Source of the DNA: Undaria pinnatifida
Lineage: Eukaryota; Sar; Phaeophyceae; Laminariales; Alariaceae
Length of the DNA: 64,000 nt
NCBI GenBank assembly: GCA_012845835.1
Contig: JABAKD010000023.1
Location: 1-64,000, forward strand
Direction: 5' to 3'
Position numbers and translations under genes: made by a program. The notes beneath the pieces were generated by a model. It did no database searches. It saw nothing but the letters and a program-made list of their open reading frames with translations, and was not told where the DNA came from. Positions 53,241-64,000 of this stretch are shown one piece after another; the first letter of the stretch is position 1, and each line of letters opens with the position of its first letter.

Positions 53241-55990
53241 TGCCTGGGCAGGTGAAAACATTCCGTACCCACGCCGACCGCACTATCAAAGGACAGCTGC
53301 GTCGACAGCAATGCAGAGTGCCGCACTATCGCAGCTGTGTTCATACAGAAAGTGGTATTAGCCCCCGCGTGCCCGTGAATAGTGGAATCTAGGGCATCGC
53401 ACACGCCGACAGCCTTGCCCAAACAAGCCTGCACAGAGTTTCAGCGGTCACTAAATTCATGGTTTAGTCATGGGAGGGCCAAGCCGAAAAAACCTCTCGA
53501 ACCGAACTTGCAAGGAGCACTCGCACAGCAGCGGAGGGTGTCAGAGCTGCAGTGCTGTAACTGTGGACGCTAGGGCAGTGAAGGGTCGAGCTATGTGGTG
53601 GATGGGCAGGAGCAAAGTGGGCGGCTCGGCCTCTGTACAGTGACTTCTACAGCTGATAATCCGGCGGTATATGGCATGTATTGACAGCGAGCCCATCATG
53701 CTGCACTGTAGTTGGTAGCGCTGCGAACATGATGGTGGTTGAAGCTACGGGACGCAGTGGAACGCTGTTGATAGCGAAAGATCGGGGAGGAGCCCGGGTT
53801 GCGTCAAATTGGTAGCTTTATTATTTTCAGCAGAAAAGGAGCACAGGACTTTGCTCGACGCGCAAGACGGATCGACGTATGTACTAAAACCCATACGATA
53901 ACGCGTGCACTGAAAAAATCGCCAAACGAGAAAGCCAAAACATTCCACGAGCACCGCCTGTTCCTTCCAAGGGAGGACCACAACAAAGGAGCCTTACATG
54001 AGCTCCTAAAGCACGGTGCCCGTAGCCCAAGGGGGTCCCGCGAAGGTTGGTCTGGCTCTGTCAGCAAAGGTGCATGCAGGCCGATGGGCTCTTCCAGCAA
54101 GCGAAGTCCCCGTCGATGGTTCATTCGAGGAATTGATTCCAGTATGCTAGTCCGTGGCTCGTCGTGCATATGCCTCAGTCCCGAAGCGCAAGACAACAGT
54201 ACAGGTCGACGGGCGATCTTGGGACTTGTGCCGGCATCTCGCGAAGATGTGCAGTGCAACATACTGGCTGAGCGCAGAGCAAACATGTCTGATGGGTGGG
54301 GCTTGAGCAGATCCGATGCGGAGTGGTCTATGTGACACAGCTGGCGGGGAACTGCTGCGACCAAAAGCCGAGACGAGGATTCTGCTCCGAAGAGCACTGT
54401 CGCCCGCGCGTAGTTGGAAGGTGTCGTCCGTGTGGTACGTGCCCGGTGACCAATAGGAGGGACCTTTGCAATCTCACTGCTGTTGTGGTCGCCGTTGGGG
54501 GAGGAAGGGCCCTCCCTCCCTCGAGAAGCCACCCGTGAAGGAATGGGGGTTGTGTGCTCGATGGAAATCAAAAGTAAACACGCTACGAAAAACAGCTATC
54601 GGAGAGATTGGAGGAACGCTGTCATAATAGCAAGTCTGGCCTAAGACGACGCCATGTGTAATGTTATTCGGCGGGAACGCAGAGTGCCCCCTGGAGGTCG
54701 ACCAATTGAGCAGTTCATCAGAGAGTACTCAATTTCAATTCCGTAGCTTTCGCAAAGACGTACCTTTTTTCGTTTCCACTAGAGCCCCAGATGGTTTCTG
54801 AGATCGGATGCTCATACCTCCGATCTATTCCCTGGCTATCGCGGAAATAAAACGCCAACCTTATCATGCGGAACCCATCCAAACTATCTCAATACGGATA
54901 ATTAGAGGCCTTTCGAGGCCGTATCTTAACAATAGTCACTGCTGTTAGCAATCGTAATAGCTATAATCTCATATGATACGATATCCCGAAAATATCGTTT
55001 CCAAGTTTTGGGATATATCTGTATCGTATCTTGTGTTGTGTGCTACTGTAGTGTCTGATATGGGGGATTACGATGCTCTCGCCATATGTCATGCCCGTAG
55101 CAAATACGATATATCACTATCAATGTTATTACCGTTTATGACGTAAAGTCGTATATCCAAATACTAAAAACAATATATATATATATCGTTCAAATCGATC
55201 CAAACATATGTTTTGCGTTGCCAATCGTGATTTAGTTCCTACTGGTATCGTATAAATATGATGCTGTGTAGTAGAACATTATCATAGTTGTATCGTGATA
55301 AATCCTGTAAAACATCATATATATATATTTAGATACGATACCGGTACTGAGCGAACATGTTGTGCTCTGTACCATGCAATTGTAAGTCTTACAGCTACAA
55401 AGTGCACGTGTGAGTAGGCTCAGCATGTGCATCATCCTCAAACACCCCCCCACATCTTGTTTTAGAATGACTCTGTGATTCCCTCAAAAACGAGATGCCC
55501 AAAAATAGCTTTTCAACCGCCGCAGAGCGGAGCCCTTGCCGGAAAAATAAAAATGCTCCTCGTCGTGCTGCCATTTGGTTAGCTAGTTGTGGTGGTGTCG
55601 CCAGGCCAGCAGCAACAACGGTGCAGATCATCAATTTTATCAGGTAACAGCAGTGCAAACACTGCATTCTTTCGCATAATTGCACATAATGTTTGCGGTC
55701 ATAAACCCAAGGCAGAGTGCTGGTAATATGGTCATCACATCGTTCATGCGACTATCAGATTCTTTGTAATTTCAGTACAAAGGTATCAGGCCATGCTTGG
55801 ATCACATTCAAATTTTTGTAAGGGAGGTAACAACACGTATGCAGTACCCAAAACGGTCTGATAGTTTTAGCGTTTGGTTTTCTAAAAAAGCGTCATGGTA
55901 TCTGTGTCCGTCACATCCTGACAAAGCCAGGGGAGTTATGTTGACGCTATTGACATCCATTTTCTAAACGGAAAGTATCTGCAAACGATG
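53241..55990. other. No gene recognised
   Basis: A 255-codon minus frame (54571-53804) is open but has no recognisable domain and overlaps a 178-codon frame on the other strand. 54900-55340 is AT-rich with many ATATCG and TATATA motifs. Confidence 0.4.
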
Positions 55991-55994
55991 GCCT

Positions 55995-56535
55995 GGTGAG
56001 CTACCTTGATTCGGGCTCACCTTGCTACCTGGAAGTTCGTAGTGTCCAGTGATCAGATTCCAGTTGTACCTTTGGTTCCTCTCGATTTGCAATCCATCGG
56101 GCAGATTGATTCGGCACTTCACACTTCGAGCGAAGACACATCGTCGAGTCTCACAAGCGCGTCAGATCACAGATAACAGTTGATGCGGATGCATATGCAT
56201 ACAAGCGAACAGTAGTGTTCATGTACACCTGTGAATAGTGGTTTGTCATTGCACATTGACCAGGGTTTTGCTTTACCTTTTCTCATGAGAGTGTTTAGAG
56301 GCTGAACCGTGAGGTACAGCCACGCCATGAGGCTCATTTTCCGATGATGCCGCTTTGCACTATCTTAATGCGTTGTTGCGACATTGGCTGTTTCAATTTC
56401 AGCTCCCAGAGAAAACGTATTCCCCTGCCCACAGAACTACTCAGTACTGTTCTGCGCCCGATCAAGCCACGCCCATTAAGCCATGGACATGGCCCACGGT
56501 ACTTTTTATGTCTCATGCCATCCGTCGCCGTAACA
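55995..56535 (+). repeat. Direct duplication, copy 1
   Basis: GAGCTACCTTGATTCGGGCT, GATTCCAGTTGTACCT, GATAACAGTT, AACCGTGAGGTACAGC and CGACATTGNCNGTTTCAATTTC recur in the same order at 57850-58400. Clearly diverged, so old. Could be LTRs of a dead element or a segmental duplication. Confidence 0.7.
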
Positions 56536-57849
56536 CCCCGTTTTGGTGTAGTGTTATTAGACACACAAAAACGAGACGCATATAAATAACAGCTCTGCAG
56601 CCACCCGCAGAGTGGGGCCTTTGTTGATATTGTAGATATTGCGGTAATTGTAACGGTTTTTGGGGGGGGGGGGGGGGGAATATCGCCGAGTTTAAGGAGC
56701 ATTTATCTACGAGAAGATACCGCTTCGACAAAAAGGATACTCTGCTTTTATTGTGCGGCTGCCCTTGAGGTCGTGTGTTTTTCCATATTTTTTTAGCCAC
56801 GCAAAGGGCGTCGTCTAGCGCACGCACGACCTCACTACAGACAAGCGGTCAAGCTACGCGGGGGACAAGCAGTGTCAATCACGAGCCTGTATCATCAGTA
56901 AGTGGCACTAAGAAATCACCTCATCTATGTTTGTTACTGTTTTGCGGCCTAACCTCATATAATACCAAGCAGAATTGATGGCCCTGTGATGTCAAATGCA
57001 GGTGCAAAATATTGACGTAGTAAGTAGAGCAGTACAGCAGCAGTACTATACCCATGTAGGACTATCCGGTTCTAAACCATGGAAGAAATAAGTCCAAATC
57101 GGGATGAACAAGTGCTTCTTCATCACAAACCGTACAAAAACGTGTCCGTGTCCTGGCTGTCTGGCGATCACCACGTCGAGAGCGTGGGAATATTTGAAGA
57201 GCTCGCATGATAGCTCATAGGATCCAGCCAGCCTCCATGAACCATAGGGAGGCAGAGAAGGTGGAAGCCCTCTCTTGTAGGTGGTTTGCACCGGGTTGAC
57301 AACTCACCGGCGGCGGCGACAGCAGCGTCCATGATCCCCTCTCTTTCTTACGCACCGGGGTTGGGTTGGGCTTTTATTATTGATACACAAAAACAAATCA
57401 CAACCGGGCATCATCTTCATGAGGAGCGCAGCAACCAGTTTTGCTCCTGTCATTGATCATAGCTCGCAGACAACAATCGCTCACGAACAACAAGGGTATA
57501 CACAGCCTTCACGAGCGTGTGCTCTATAACAGTTTGGTTTCCTTCCACAGGTACGAGTGTGAGAGCTTTTGTTCAGATGAGCCCGCTAATAGTAGTAGTA
57601 GCTCGTTCACGCTCGAAATCAAACATATTTTGTAGGGTAAAGTATTAAAAGCATCGGTTAATTGAAAAAGTTACATACGTTGTAGGATAAGCATGAAAAC
57701 AATCGGTATTTCATCCTCCGCCTATCGTCCGGGTCCCTACCTATCTCACAATATCTCATCTCACCTCTCTCCCTCCACGTATCTCACCTATCTCTCACCT
57801 ACGCCCCTCGGGTCACCAACTATCCCCCGGGTTCATCACGATACGTCGG
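56536..57849. other. Sequence between the duplicated copies; poly-G at 56662-56678
   Basis: A 17-bp G run interrupts otherwise ordinary DNA. On the minus strand near 57330, ATGGACGCTGCTGTCGCC followed by GCCGCCG and GTGAGT resembles a first exon with a splice donor, but nothing downstream confirms a gene. Confidence 0.4.
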
Positions 57850-58400
57850 CTTGGCGAGCTACCTTGATTCGGGCTTACCGTGCTACCTGGAAGTTCGTAG
57901 TATCCCGTGGTCGGATTCCAGTTGTACCTGTGGTTACTCCCGATGTGCACTCCATGCAGCATCTTTATCAGAAACTTCACACTACGTGTGAAGTCACATC
58001 GTTGAGCCTCACAAGAGCCTGAGATCAAAGATAACAGTTTATGCGGATTCACATGCATACACGCGAACAGCAGTGTTCATGCACACATGTGCACAGTGGT
58101 TTGCCATCGCACATTGATCGGAGCTTTAACTTCACCTTTTCTAATGGGGACGCTTAGAGATTAAACCGTGAGGTACAGCTACTAACACCAGGCTAGTTTC
58201 CTACATACTATGCCGATTTGCATCATCTTCGTGGAAGGCCATATTGCGACATTGACGGTTTCAATTTCACCGCCCAGACAAGACATACTTCCCAGCCCAC
58301 AAAACCACCTGTCACGGTTCCTCGTGTTATTAAACCACGCCCATAAAGCCACGGACATGACTCACCGTAATTTTTGTGTCCCGCGCCGTCCACCGCTTTG
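57850..58400 (+). repeat. Direct duplication, copy 2
   Basis: Partner of 55995-56535, 1.85 kb downstream. It ends just before the copia-like remnant. Confidence 0.7.
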
Positions 58401-58559
58401 AGAATGGTACAGGAAAGGAGTGTCACACACACCGCAGGGTGGACACGCTCACAAGGCTTCTGCTGTACTGGGCGTACGCACACGCCCCGCCAACGACGAC
58501 GATAAGCTGACTCCCAAACCTCCGATGATGGTTTCGATTAGGGGAGTTTACAGGTCTGC

Positions 58560-60560
58560 TAGTTGGTAGCGACAAAAGGGGTTATCCTCGCAACAGCGAC
58601 AGGTCCACGAAGATTGTGGACAGCGGAAAGCCACAAGGGTCTACAAGACGCTAAATGAGCCGAAGACCATCGTGACTAACGGAATCAGGAAGGTATTCGC
58701 AACAGCAGCAGGCTCCATTTGGGAATACATCATTGACCAGGCTGCCCAGCGTGTTCCAGTTCGCATGTCGGCCATGTTCGTACCTGAACTGGGACGCAAT
58801 GTCTCCTCCTTCGTCAAAGCATTGCAATCAGAGATAATCCTTATCCTCGAGACGGCAACCCTCCACTTGCAGCTCGACAACAACACTCCGCTTCCGCTCT
58901 CCCAACACCCAGAGGACAAGAGCGTATGCTCTGGCGAAGGATGTATTCGCGCCCTGGGGGGCACGGCTGACACGCCATCGCCGATTGCAGTAGCTTTTGC
59001 AGCACCGTTAAGCGCCGACGCCAAGCAACGCGAGTGTGCCCTGACAGAGATACAACAATCATGCTCCAACTCCATCATCGCGATGGAGTACACCACGCCT
59101 GTAACTCTCCAACAGAAGGGGGCATCCGAGAGGTATGAACAGAATGTTACACCCAAGAGCGAGTGCACACCAACAGGCGGAAACAACACGCCCGAGGAGG
59201 CCGCTGTCACGGAGACTGAGTGCCAAAGTAGGCAACTACCGCACATCACGACCGACGAAGGCACTGTCACTGAGACGGATCGCTTTTGTGCGCCAGTCCA
59301 GGTCATGGCACACTACTACGAGAACACTGAAAGAGGAGAAGCGATCGACAACAGCCGGAGCGTCCTCGACGGGAATTGGAGCATCCCTATCAGACGAACA
59401 AGCATCGTAATGACCAGAGATTAGAGAACCGTCATCGAGGGCTGGAACAATGCCGCAAGAATCTAAAGTATCTTTGTCAAGAGTTACACCTGCTATTTTT
59501 CCCGGGGACACACATCCTACTACGGCTGCGGCCGCACCGGATGTACCGCTTCACGAGACCGCCAGTGCGACACCCAATTCAAGCGTCGAGGCGGCCTTCG
59601 ACGAACACGCACGCGACATGGACATCAGGGACAAAGCCACTGAACAAGTGTGTAGATTGCACCTACACCGACAGAGCTCCGTCTCGGATCTCGGAGGATA
59701 AACACCGGGCGATTGTAGTCCCAAACGACATACTGCGATGCCGTCCACTTGACAGATCATCATCCCCCGGAATCACCGAAACCAAAATCATCGCAGCTGG
59801 GAAAATCTTCGCATGGGATCGTCGGGGCAACATCATTTAGATCACCATCGCACATCGAAGCAACTGCAGCCGGGGATCGCTTCATCTTGGATCATCGAAG
59901 CATCAGCTGGATCTACAGCATCGCATGGGACCATTGGAGTTGATGGTTCATGGCCGTATGTGATCACAGGACCATCAGCTGAGCAAAGGGTCGACGGATC
60001 GACAATGTCCGCTTCAACCGGGATCGCACCAGCTACGTTCAGCCACGCCTTGGAGCTAAGCCCAACAACGAGACGAGCCGTCAGGAAGAGGTCTATACGC
60101 TCACGACAGCAGAAGGACAGCCGCGGGCCAACCCCGAGACAGGATCTGCGTAATCAACACCGGACGACCAAGAGCCACTGGCGGTTCCTCCGGCTATCAT
60201 GTACACCCGTAAGCCAGTCTCAGGCTTGCTCTTCTTCCTGCTTCTTGAACAGAGAACCCACCAACATCGGGGTCAAGACGCAGAGACTAGCTGCATACTT
60301 ATCAGTTGAGGCAGAGCTGATGACGGCAATCAGTTTGGAGGGAAAAGAAGCTATCCACTTATCAAACTTCAAGGTGAAGTTAATCCTCAAGTCTAAAAAA
60401 CGTCTAGTCTACACCAATGACGTGTACATCAACGACAGGTACACCAACGACATGTACACCAACGACGCGCGCACCAACGACGTGTACACCAACACCTCTA
60501 GACTACACCAACGAGGCCGAGCCGGTGGCCGTGTAGAAGGATTATCGCTTCACCAAAGCT
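58560..60560 (+). pseudogene. Ty1/copia-like remnant: protease region and RNase H end
   Basis: KIVDSGKPQGS (about 58612) recalls a copia protease DSGA. It continues EPKTIVTNGIRKVFATAAGS, IDQAAQRVPVRMSAMFVPEL and GRNVSSFVKALQ, matching the copia stretch that runs to V-P-x-L-G-R-N-L. The 250-codon open frame 58672-59424 covers this and a Thr/Ser/Pro linker. After several stops, VKTQRLAAYLSVEAELMTAI and SLEGKEAIHLSNFKV (60270-60375) match the RNase H box (S-x-x-E-A-E, K-E-A-I-x-L) at the copia C-terminus. Integrase core and RT are not seen, so an internal deletion joins the two ends. Confidence 0.65.
60410..60505 (+). repeat. Tandem TACACCAACGAC repeat in the copia tail
   Basis: About six units of 15 bp (GTACACCAACGAC plus two variable bases), translating to repeated YTND-x. 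It starts where the RNase H substrate-binding segment should continue. Confidence 0.75.
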
Positions 60561-61441
60561 GTACGTAGAGTGTCGCATGTTCCCTTTATACGGAGCAAGC
60601 AAAGACAACGACAGGTGCTGAGCACGGTTTCGAGATCGCTAATTATCGCATTTAGTACCAAGGGCATAAGTCAAATACGTATTTCCGACTGGATACATGT
60701 ATCTTAAGTTTTGACTACGCCATCTCCTGTCCTTCAGAGTGTACAGCCGGAAAACCCTCCACCTACACGGAACATTCACATGCACGAGAGGTGATGTCTC
60801 TCCAGAAAAGTTGTATTTATCCAGCTGTAAATCGCTGGCACGGCCCCTTTGTTCCCTTGTTTATGGGCGGCAGGTACACGGGTAGGCTGTTCACTCCAAT
60901 GATTGTTCCGGAATTTCGAACAAATTTCACTGTTTTACTCTACGTCAAGCATCTATCTTCAATTTCTTAGCTGTTTAACCGACGGGGATATAGTGCACGT
61001 CTGATTATTCTAGTATTGTGAGCAAGCAGGATAACTCACACAAACATTCATAACCACGTACAGTATCACAGCAGGATTTATTCTTCGCATAAAACTATAT
61101 ACCTAGACCTCGCCCCCCTCGGACGTCTCGCTCGGCATATCCTCCCCCCTCTCAGCCCTTCTCAGCCCGTAATTGCCGAAAAGAAAATTAGTTGCTGGGG
61201 AAAAGAACCGTCCCGAAGTTCCGTGCCTTCCTGGCTTTCCCTAGTTTCATTCTTACTTACTTTTTAGCTCTCATTCTCTGATCTTTACTGCTTGCTCTCT
61301 GATCTTTTTATTTTGCTTTTTCAGCAACTTCTTTTTTGTACTTTTATTTGAAGTTGGCCAATTGCTGGCTGTTGAGAGGGAATTGCCGTTGACGGCTGCA
61401 AACAATTTGATTTTGAAATTTGCCCGATCGGCAATACCAAT
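60561..61441. other. No gene recognised
   Basis: AT-rich, without readable element or exon. It may hold the 5' part of the gene that follows. Confidence 0.4.
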
Positions 61442-61832
61442 TTGAAGTTGAAATTTCCGAAGCGGACCAAGGCTAGTGCGGGAGGAGGCTCCGCCAACAG
61501 TGGGGGTGGCGGAGGTTCAGGATCAGGCGTGTGGAAGCTGGTCGGGCAAGAACGGGACTCAGCTTCTTCTGGCAATCCTGATAGGCCGTGCCCGAGCAAG
61601 GGTTGTGACGGCTTCCTCATCGCACGAAATAGGAAAAACAGGAGTTCCCAGTACGCTGTCTGCGACACCTGCAGGAGTGACGAGCCTTCCACGTGCCAAG
61701 CTCTTCACAACCTTAACAAGAAGCACTGGGGGAGCGGCGACAACCCTCGTGTGTGTGACTGGTGTGACGCGGACACCTGTGATTCACCTTCGATCGGCGT
61801 CCCTAACGAAGGAGCTGAGAGCTTGACGAAAC
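61442..61832 (+). CDS. Candidate exon of a Cys-rich (zinc-binding?) host gene
   Basis: 130 codons open with no ATG at the left edge (the frame begins TTG), so an upstream exon is likely. A Gly/Ser-rich linker (ASAGGGSANSGGGGGSGSG) precedes CPSKGCDGFLIARNRKN, YAVCDTCRSDEPSTC and RVCDWCDADTCDS. The Cys pairs, C-x4-C, C-x2-C and C-x2-C-x4-C, suggest one or two zinc-binding modules, but I cannot name the family. The exon ends at a consensus donor, AAAC|GTGAGT, leaving phase 1. GC-rich coding composition contrasts with AT-rich flanks, as expected for an exon. Function unknown. Confidence 0.5.
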
Positions 61833-62816
61833 GTGAGTTTCATTTCTTCTGTTGTTGTGCTGTGATTTCTTTTTGCATAGCGGGAATTGTACAAGTACTC
61901 AGGTCTACGAGTAGACCTATGCAGTGACGCTGTGTGATGCGATTTCTTTTTCATACGTACAGCCAAACACACTTCATGTATGTACGACTACGAATTCGGG
62001 GCAGTCCCGTCATCGGGGTAAGCGGGGGTTGAACAAGTGGTCCATGCAGTGACGCTTTGTGCTGTGATAAAAACACACGTTTTGGATGTACGACTACGAC
62101 TACGTGGTATCTATACATGTAAGACGCAATGAAATCGGGCAAGTCTCATCACGGGGGTCAGTCAGCCAGGGTTGTAAAAATGGTCCATGCAGTGATAAAT
62201 AACACAGCAGCATGATACCTCAGCACCAGTCGCAGTACACACTGGAGGTTGATATATAGCAGTAAACAGAAGCTGAAGTTAACCTGGGTGATGCTGGAGA
62301 GCAGTCCCGTGGTTGGGGTTAGCGAGTTGTTCATGTAGTGACGCGGTGTACTACTACTGCTGTTACTCATTTTTCATACAACCACATGAACTCTTCGTAT
62401 TAACGAGTACAAGTAGGGTGCGCAACTTCTTCAGGAATCGCAGTACACGTCGGTCGTAATAGTGTTGATAGCAGCAGTAATAGAGTAGTACCGAACAATA
62501 TATACAGCAGGTGCTGTCTCTTACCCTTCGTTGTCGGTGTTCCGCCGGTAGGCCTTATATAGCAGTATACCGGGGCTTACGCTTACCAGTTGCGACTGTG
62601 AATCCCGTTCGTTCCTGTCCCAGTGGTGGTTTCATAGGTGTTAGCAACGTTGTGGTACCAGGCAGGGCTTTGCCCATGAACGACCGCTTTCATTACGACA
62701 GTGTTAAATTGTACGACTTCCTTTCCAACTTTGGAAATCGACGACAGCTACGTGGCCTTACTATTTTGAACATTCACTGAACGCTAGGTATTCCCATCCG
62801 TTGTTGTCGATTGCAG

Positions 62817-62984
62817 AAGCCCTGCGAAGCAGCCGCCGAGGGCCGCCAAGTCGGCGAGCACATAAACACGAAGTGCACCGGCGACATCAAGGTCGGTGAC
62901 CTCCTGAAGAAGGCAGGCGACCACTTGCTCGATATACATCCCGCATTCCATTCCCACGGTGCCACGAGGGCGTTCGACATCGAG
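62817..62984 (+). CDS. Candidate internal exon
   Basis: Bounded by acceptor TTGTCGATTGCAG and donor GAG|GTACGT. Exactly 56 codons: KPCEAAAEGRQVGEHINTKC, TGDIKVGDLLKKAGDHLLDI and HPAFHSHGATRAFDIE. No stop in this frame and GC-rich. The phase (0) does not match the phase-1 end of 61442-61832, so at least one more exon, or a different gene, must lie in 61833-62816. Confidence 0.55.
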
Positions 62985-63258
62985 GTACGTTCTACTCTTA
63001 TCTCGCGTCCTGTGTGTCACGAGTCGAGACATGCATGTCTCTTGCTCAAGACTAGGGGATGGCGTGCGGATATAGTCTATGAAGTGCGGCTCTTTTTCCA
63101 AGTACCAAGAGCAAGTACAACAATACCACAACAACTACTAACAACGAAACGAGCTCCAATAATTTGGATGGTTACGACGTCTGCTGGAGAGAAGCACGAA
63201 TACTTTTTTACACATACTTATCGACGTTCTCCCGTCATGCTTCAACGTTTGTGGACAG

Positions 63259-63363
63259 ATCCACAAGATCATCGACAAAAAACAAGAGTGCAAGGTGCTG
63301 GGTACCTCCGCTGAGGAGGAAGAGTCCAAGCAAGCCTGCATGCTCCTTCGGAAGCAATGTTGA
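63259..63363 (+). CDS. Candidate terminal exon
   Basis: Acceptor GTTTGTGGACAG leads into IHKIIDKKQECKVLGTSAEE, EESKQACMLLRKQC and TGA at 63361. Phase 0, matching the previous exon, giving a 90-residue C-terminal segment rich in Lys, Glu and Cys. The intron (274 bp) has GT..AG ends. Product unknown. Confidence 0.55.
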   Translation: MHKIIDKKQECKVLGTSAEEEESKQACMLLRKQC

Positions 63364-64000
63364 CAGCACGTTCTTTATAGAACGTTAAGTTGTGGTTTAT
63401 TATACCAGCATCGTTTTTTGAGAGCTATGCCTAAATGCGTGCTCTTCGTCTTTCAGGAATACAAATGTACTTCACATGTTTGCGGTGTGTGCGTTCAAGT
63501 TCCTGCTTCCAGCATGTTTTTTTTGGCACTGCGCTCCTTTACATCTTAAGTTGTAGTTTTCCTGTATCCTTGACAAGCGCGTGCCTGGTGTTTATGCACT
63601 GCGATAATTTATTATTGATGATCGACTTGGAGAGAGCTATTAATAAGTGTACAGGACCTAGGTGCTACCTGAGAGGTGGAAGGATATATATGCCAAGCAA
63701 GTCCTCCGACGTGCCCATCATGGACTGGGCGAATGGATGATAATAACAAACTCATAACCCTAATCGTCTCTATCCTGTACCGTTGTACTATATATGGACT
63801 TCTTGGCATTTTCAAGTCGCCAGTTGCGCCATTTGTGCTTCTTTTCCGCCTTTCTACTAAATGTCCATTCCTCCTTCCGCAAGCGTAGCGGGCGGCGCCC
63901 AGCCGCCCGCGAGCGAAGCCCTTGTATATATTATTTTGTGTTCACCCCTTTCTTCTTGGCTATTGTAGCGGGAGGAGTAGGTTCTACGTAACGTACGTAA
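63364..64000. other. 3' flank; no further gene recognised
   Basis: A short frame near 63640-63740 (GRIYMPSKSSDVPIMDWANG) follows an acceptor-like ACAG and might be an alternative last exon, but the support is thin. GGGCGGCGCCCAGCCGCCCG at about 63890 is GC-rich with dyad symmetry. Confidence 0.35.

Noticed and set aside
53804-54571. 255-aa minus-strand gene
   Set aside because: Overlaps another long frame on the opposite strand; no recognisable motif.

Overview
This is eukaryotic nuclear DNA from a repeat-rich genome. I infer a stramenopile, most likely a brown alga. The Ty1/copia and Ty3/gypsy protein fragments, TTAGGG-type interstitial telomere repeats, GT..AG introns and long trinucleotide arrays all fit, but nothing here fixes the species. 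No prokaryotic operon, rRNA gene or complete tRNA gene is visible. Almost every long open frame is either a retroelement piece or an artefact of a microsatellite.

Layout. 1-2.0 kb: GACCCG-rich satellite and a duplicated segment flanking a (TAC)n array. 2.0-8.5 kb: decayed LINE fragments, mostly minus strand, with G-rich ORF tails, and one plus-strand LINE pseudogene (6.8-8.3 kb) carrying a nested LINE tail and telomere-like repeats. 9.3-10.2 kb: a dispersed repeat that preserves an empty insertion site, then a LINE 3' tip with a roughly 340-bp (AAC)n tail. 11.3-12.8 kb: two TA-flanked DNA transposons with terminal inverted repeats (pogo/Tc1-mariner-like). 12.9-20.6 kb: a Ty3/gypsy element on the minus strand with two LTRs, gag, protease, RNase H and integrase, but with the reverse-transcriptase core deleted. 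21.9-23.2 kb: two inverted blocks of a 12-bp minisatellite. 24.4-25.1 kb: a cysteine-rich ORF. 29.4-30.4 kb: an OTU-type cysteine protease gene interrupted by a LINE tail with a 13-bp target duplication. 31-36 kb: two near-identical LINEs nested tail to tail as a large palindrome. 37-42 kb: an insertion carrying a PIF1-like helicase fragment, three copies of a duplicated unit, and a third LINE copy. 42.6-45.1 kb: a young 2.5-kb non-autonomous LTR element with 472-bp LTRs and a tRNA-like primer site. 45.9-46.7 kb: a 28-bp minisatellite. 48.5-50.2 and 58.6-60.6 kb: copia-like remnants. 51.8-53.2 kb: complex satellite. 61.4-63.4 kb: the best candidate for an ordinary intron-containing host gene.

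How it fits together. The window is a stratified record of transposition. Two LINE groups dominate: 'A', ending in TGTGAGAAC(AAC)n, and 'B', ending in TGTGAAGAAC(AC)n. Their 3' tips seed microsatellites, insert into one another, into duplicated DNA and into a protease gene. The gypsy element, the LTR element and one LINE tail can each be dated or bounded by an empty site, a TSD or LTR identity.
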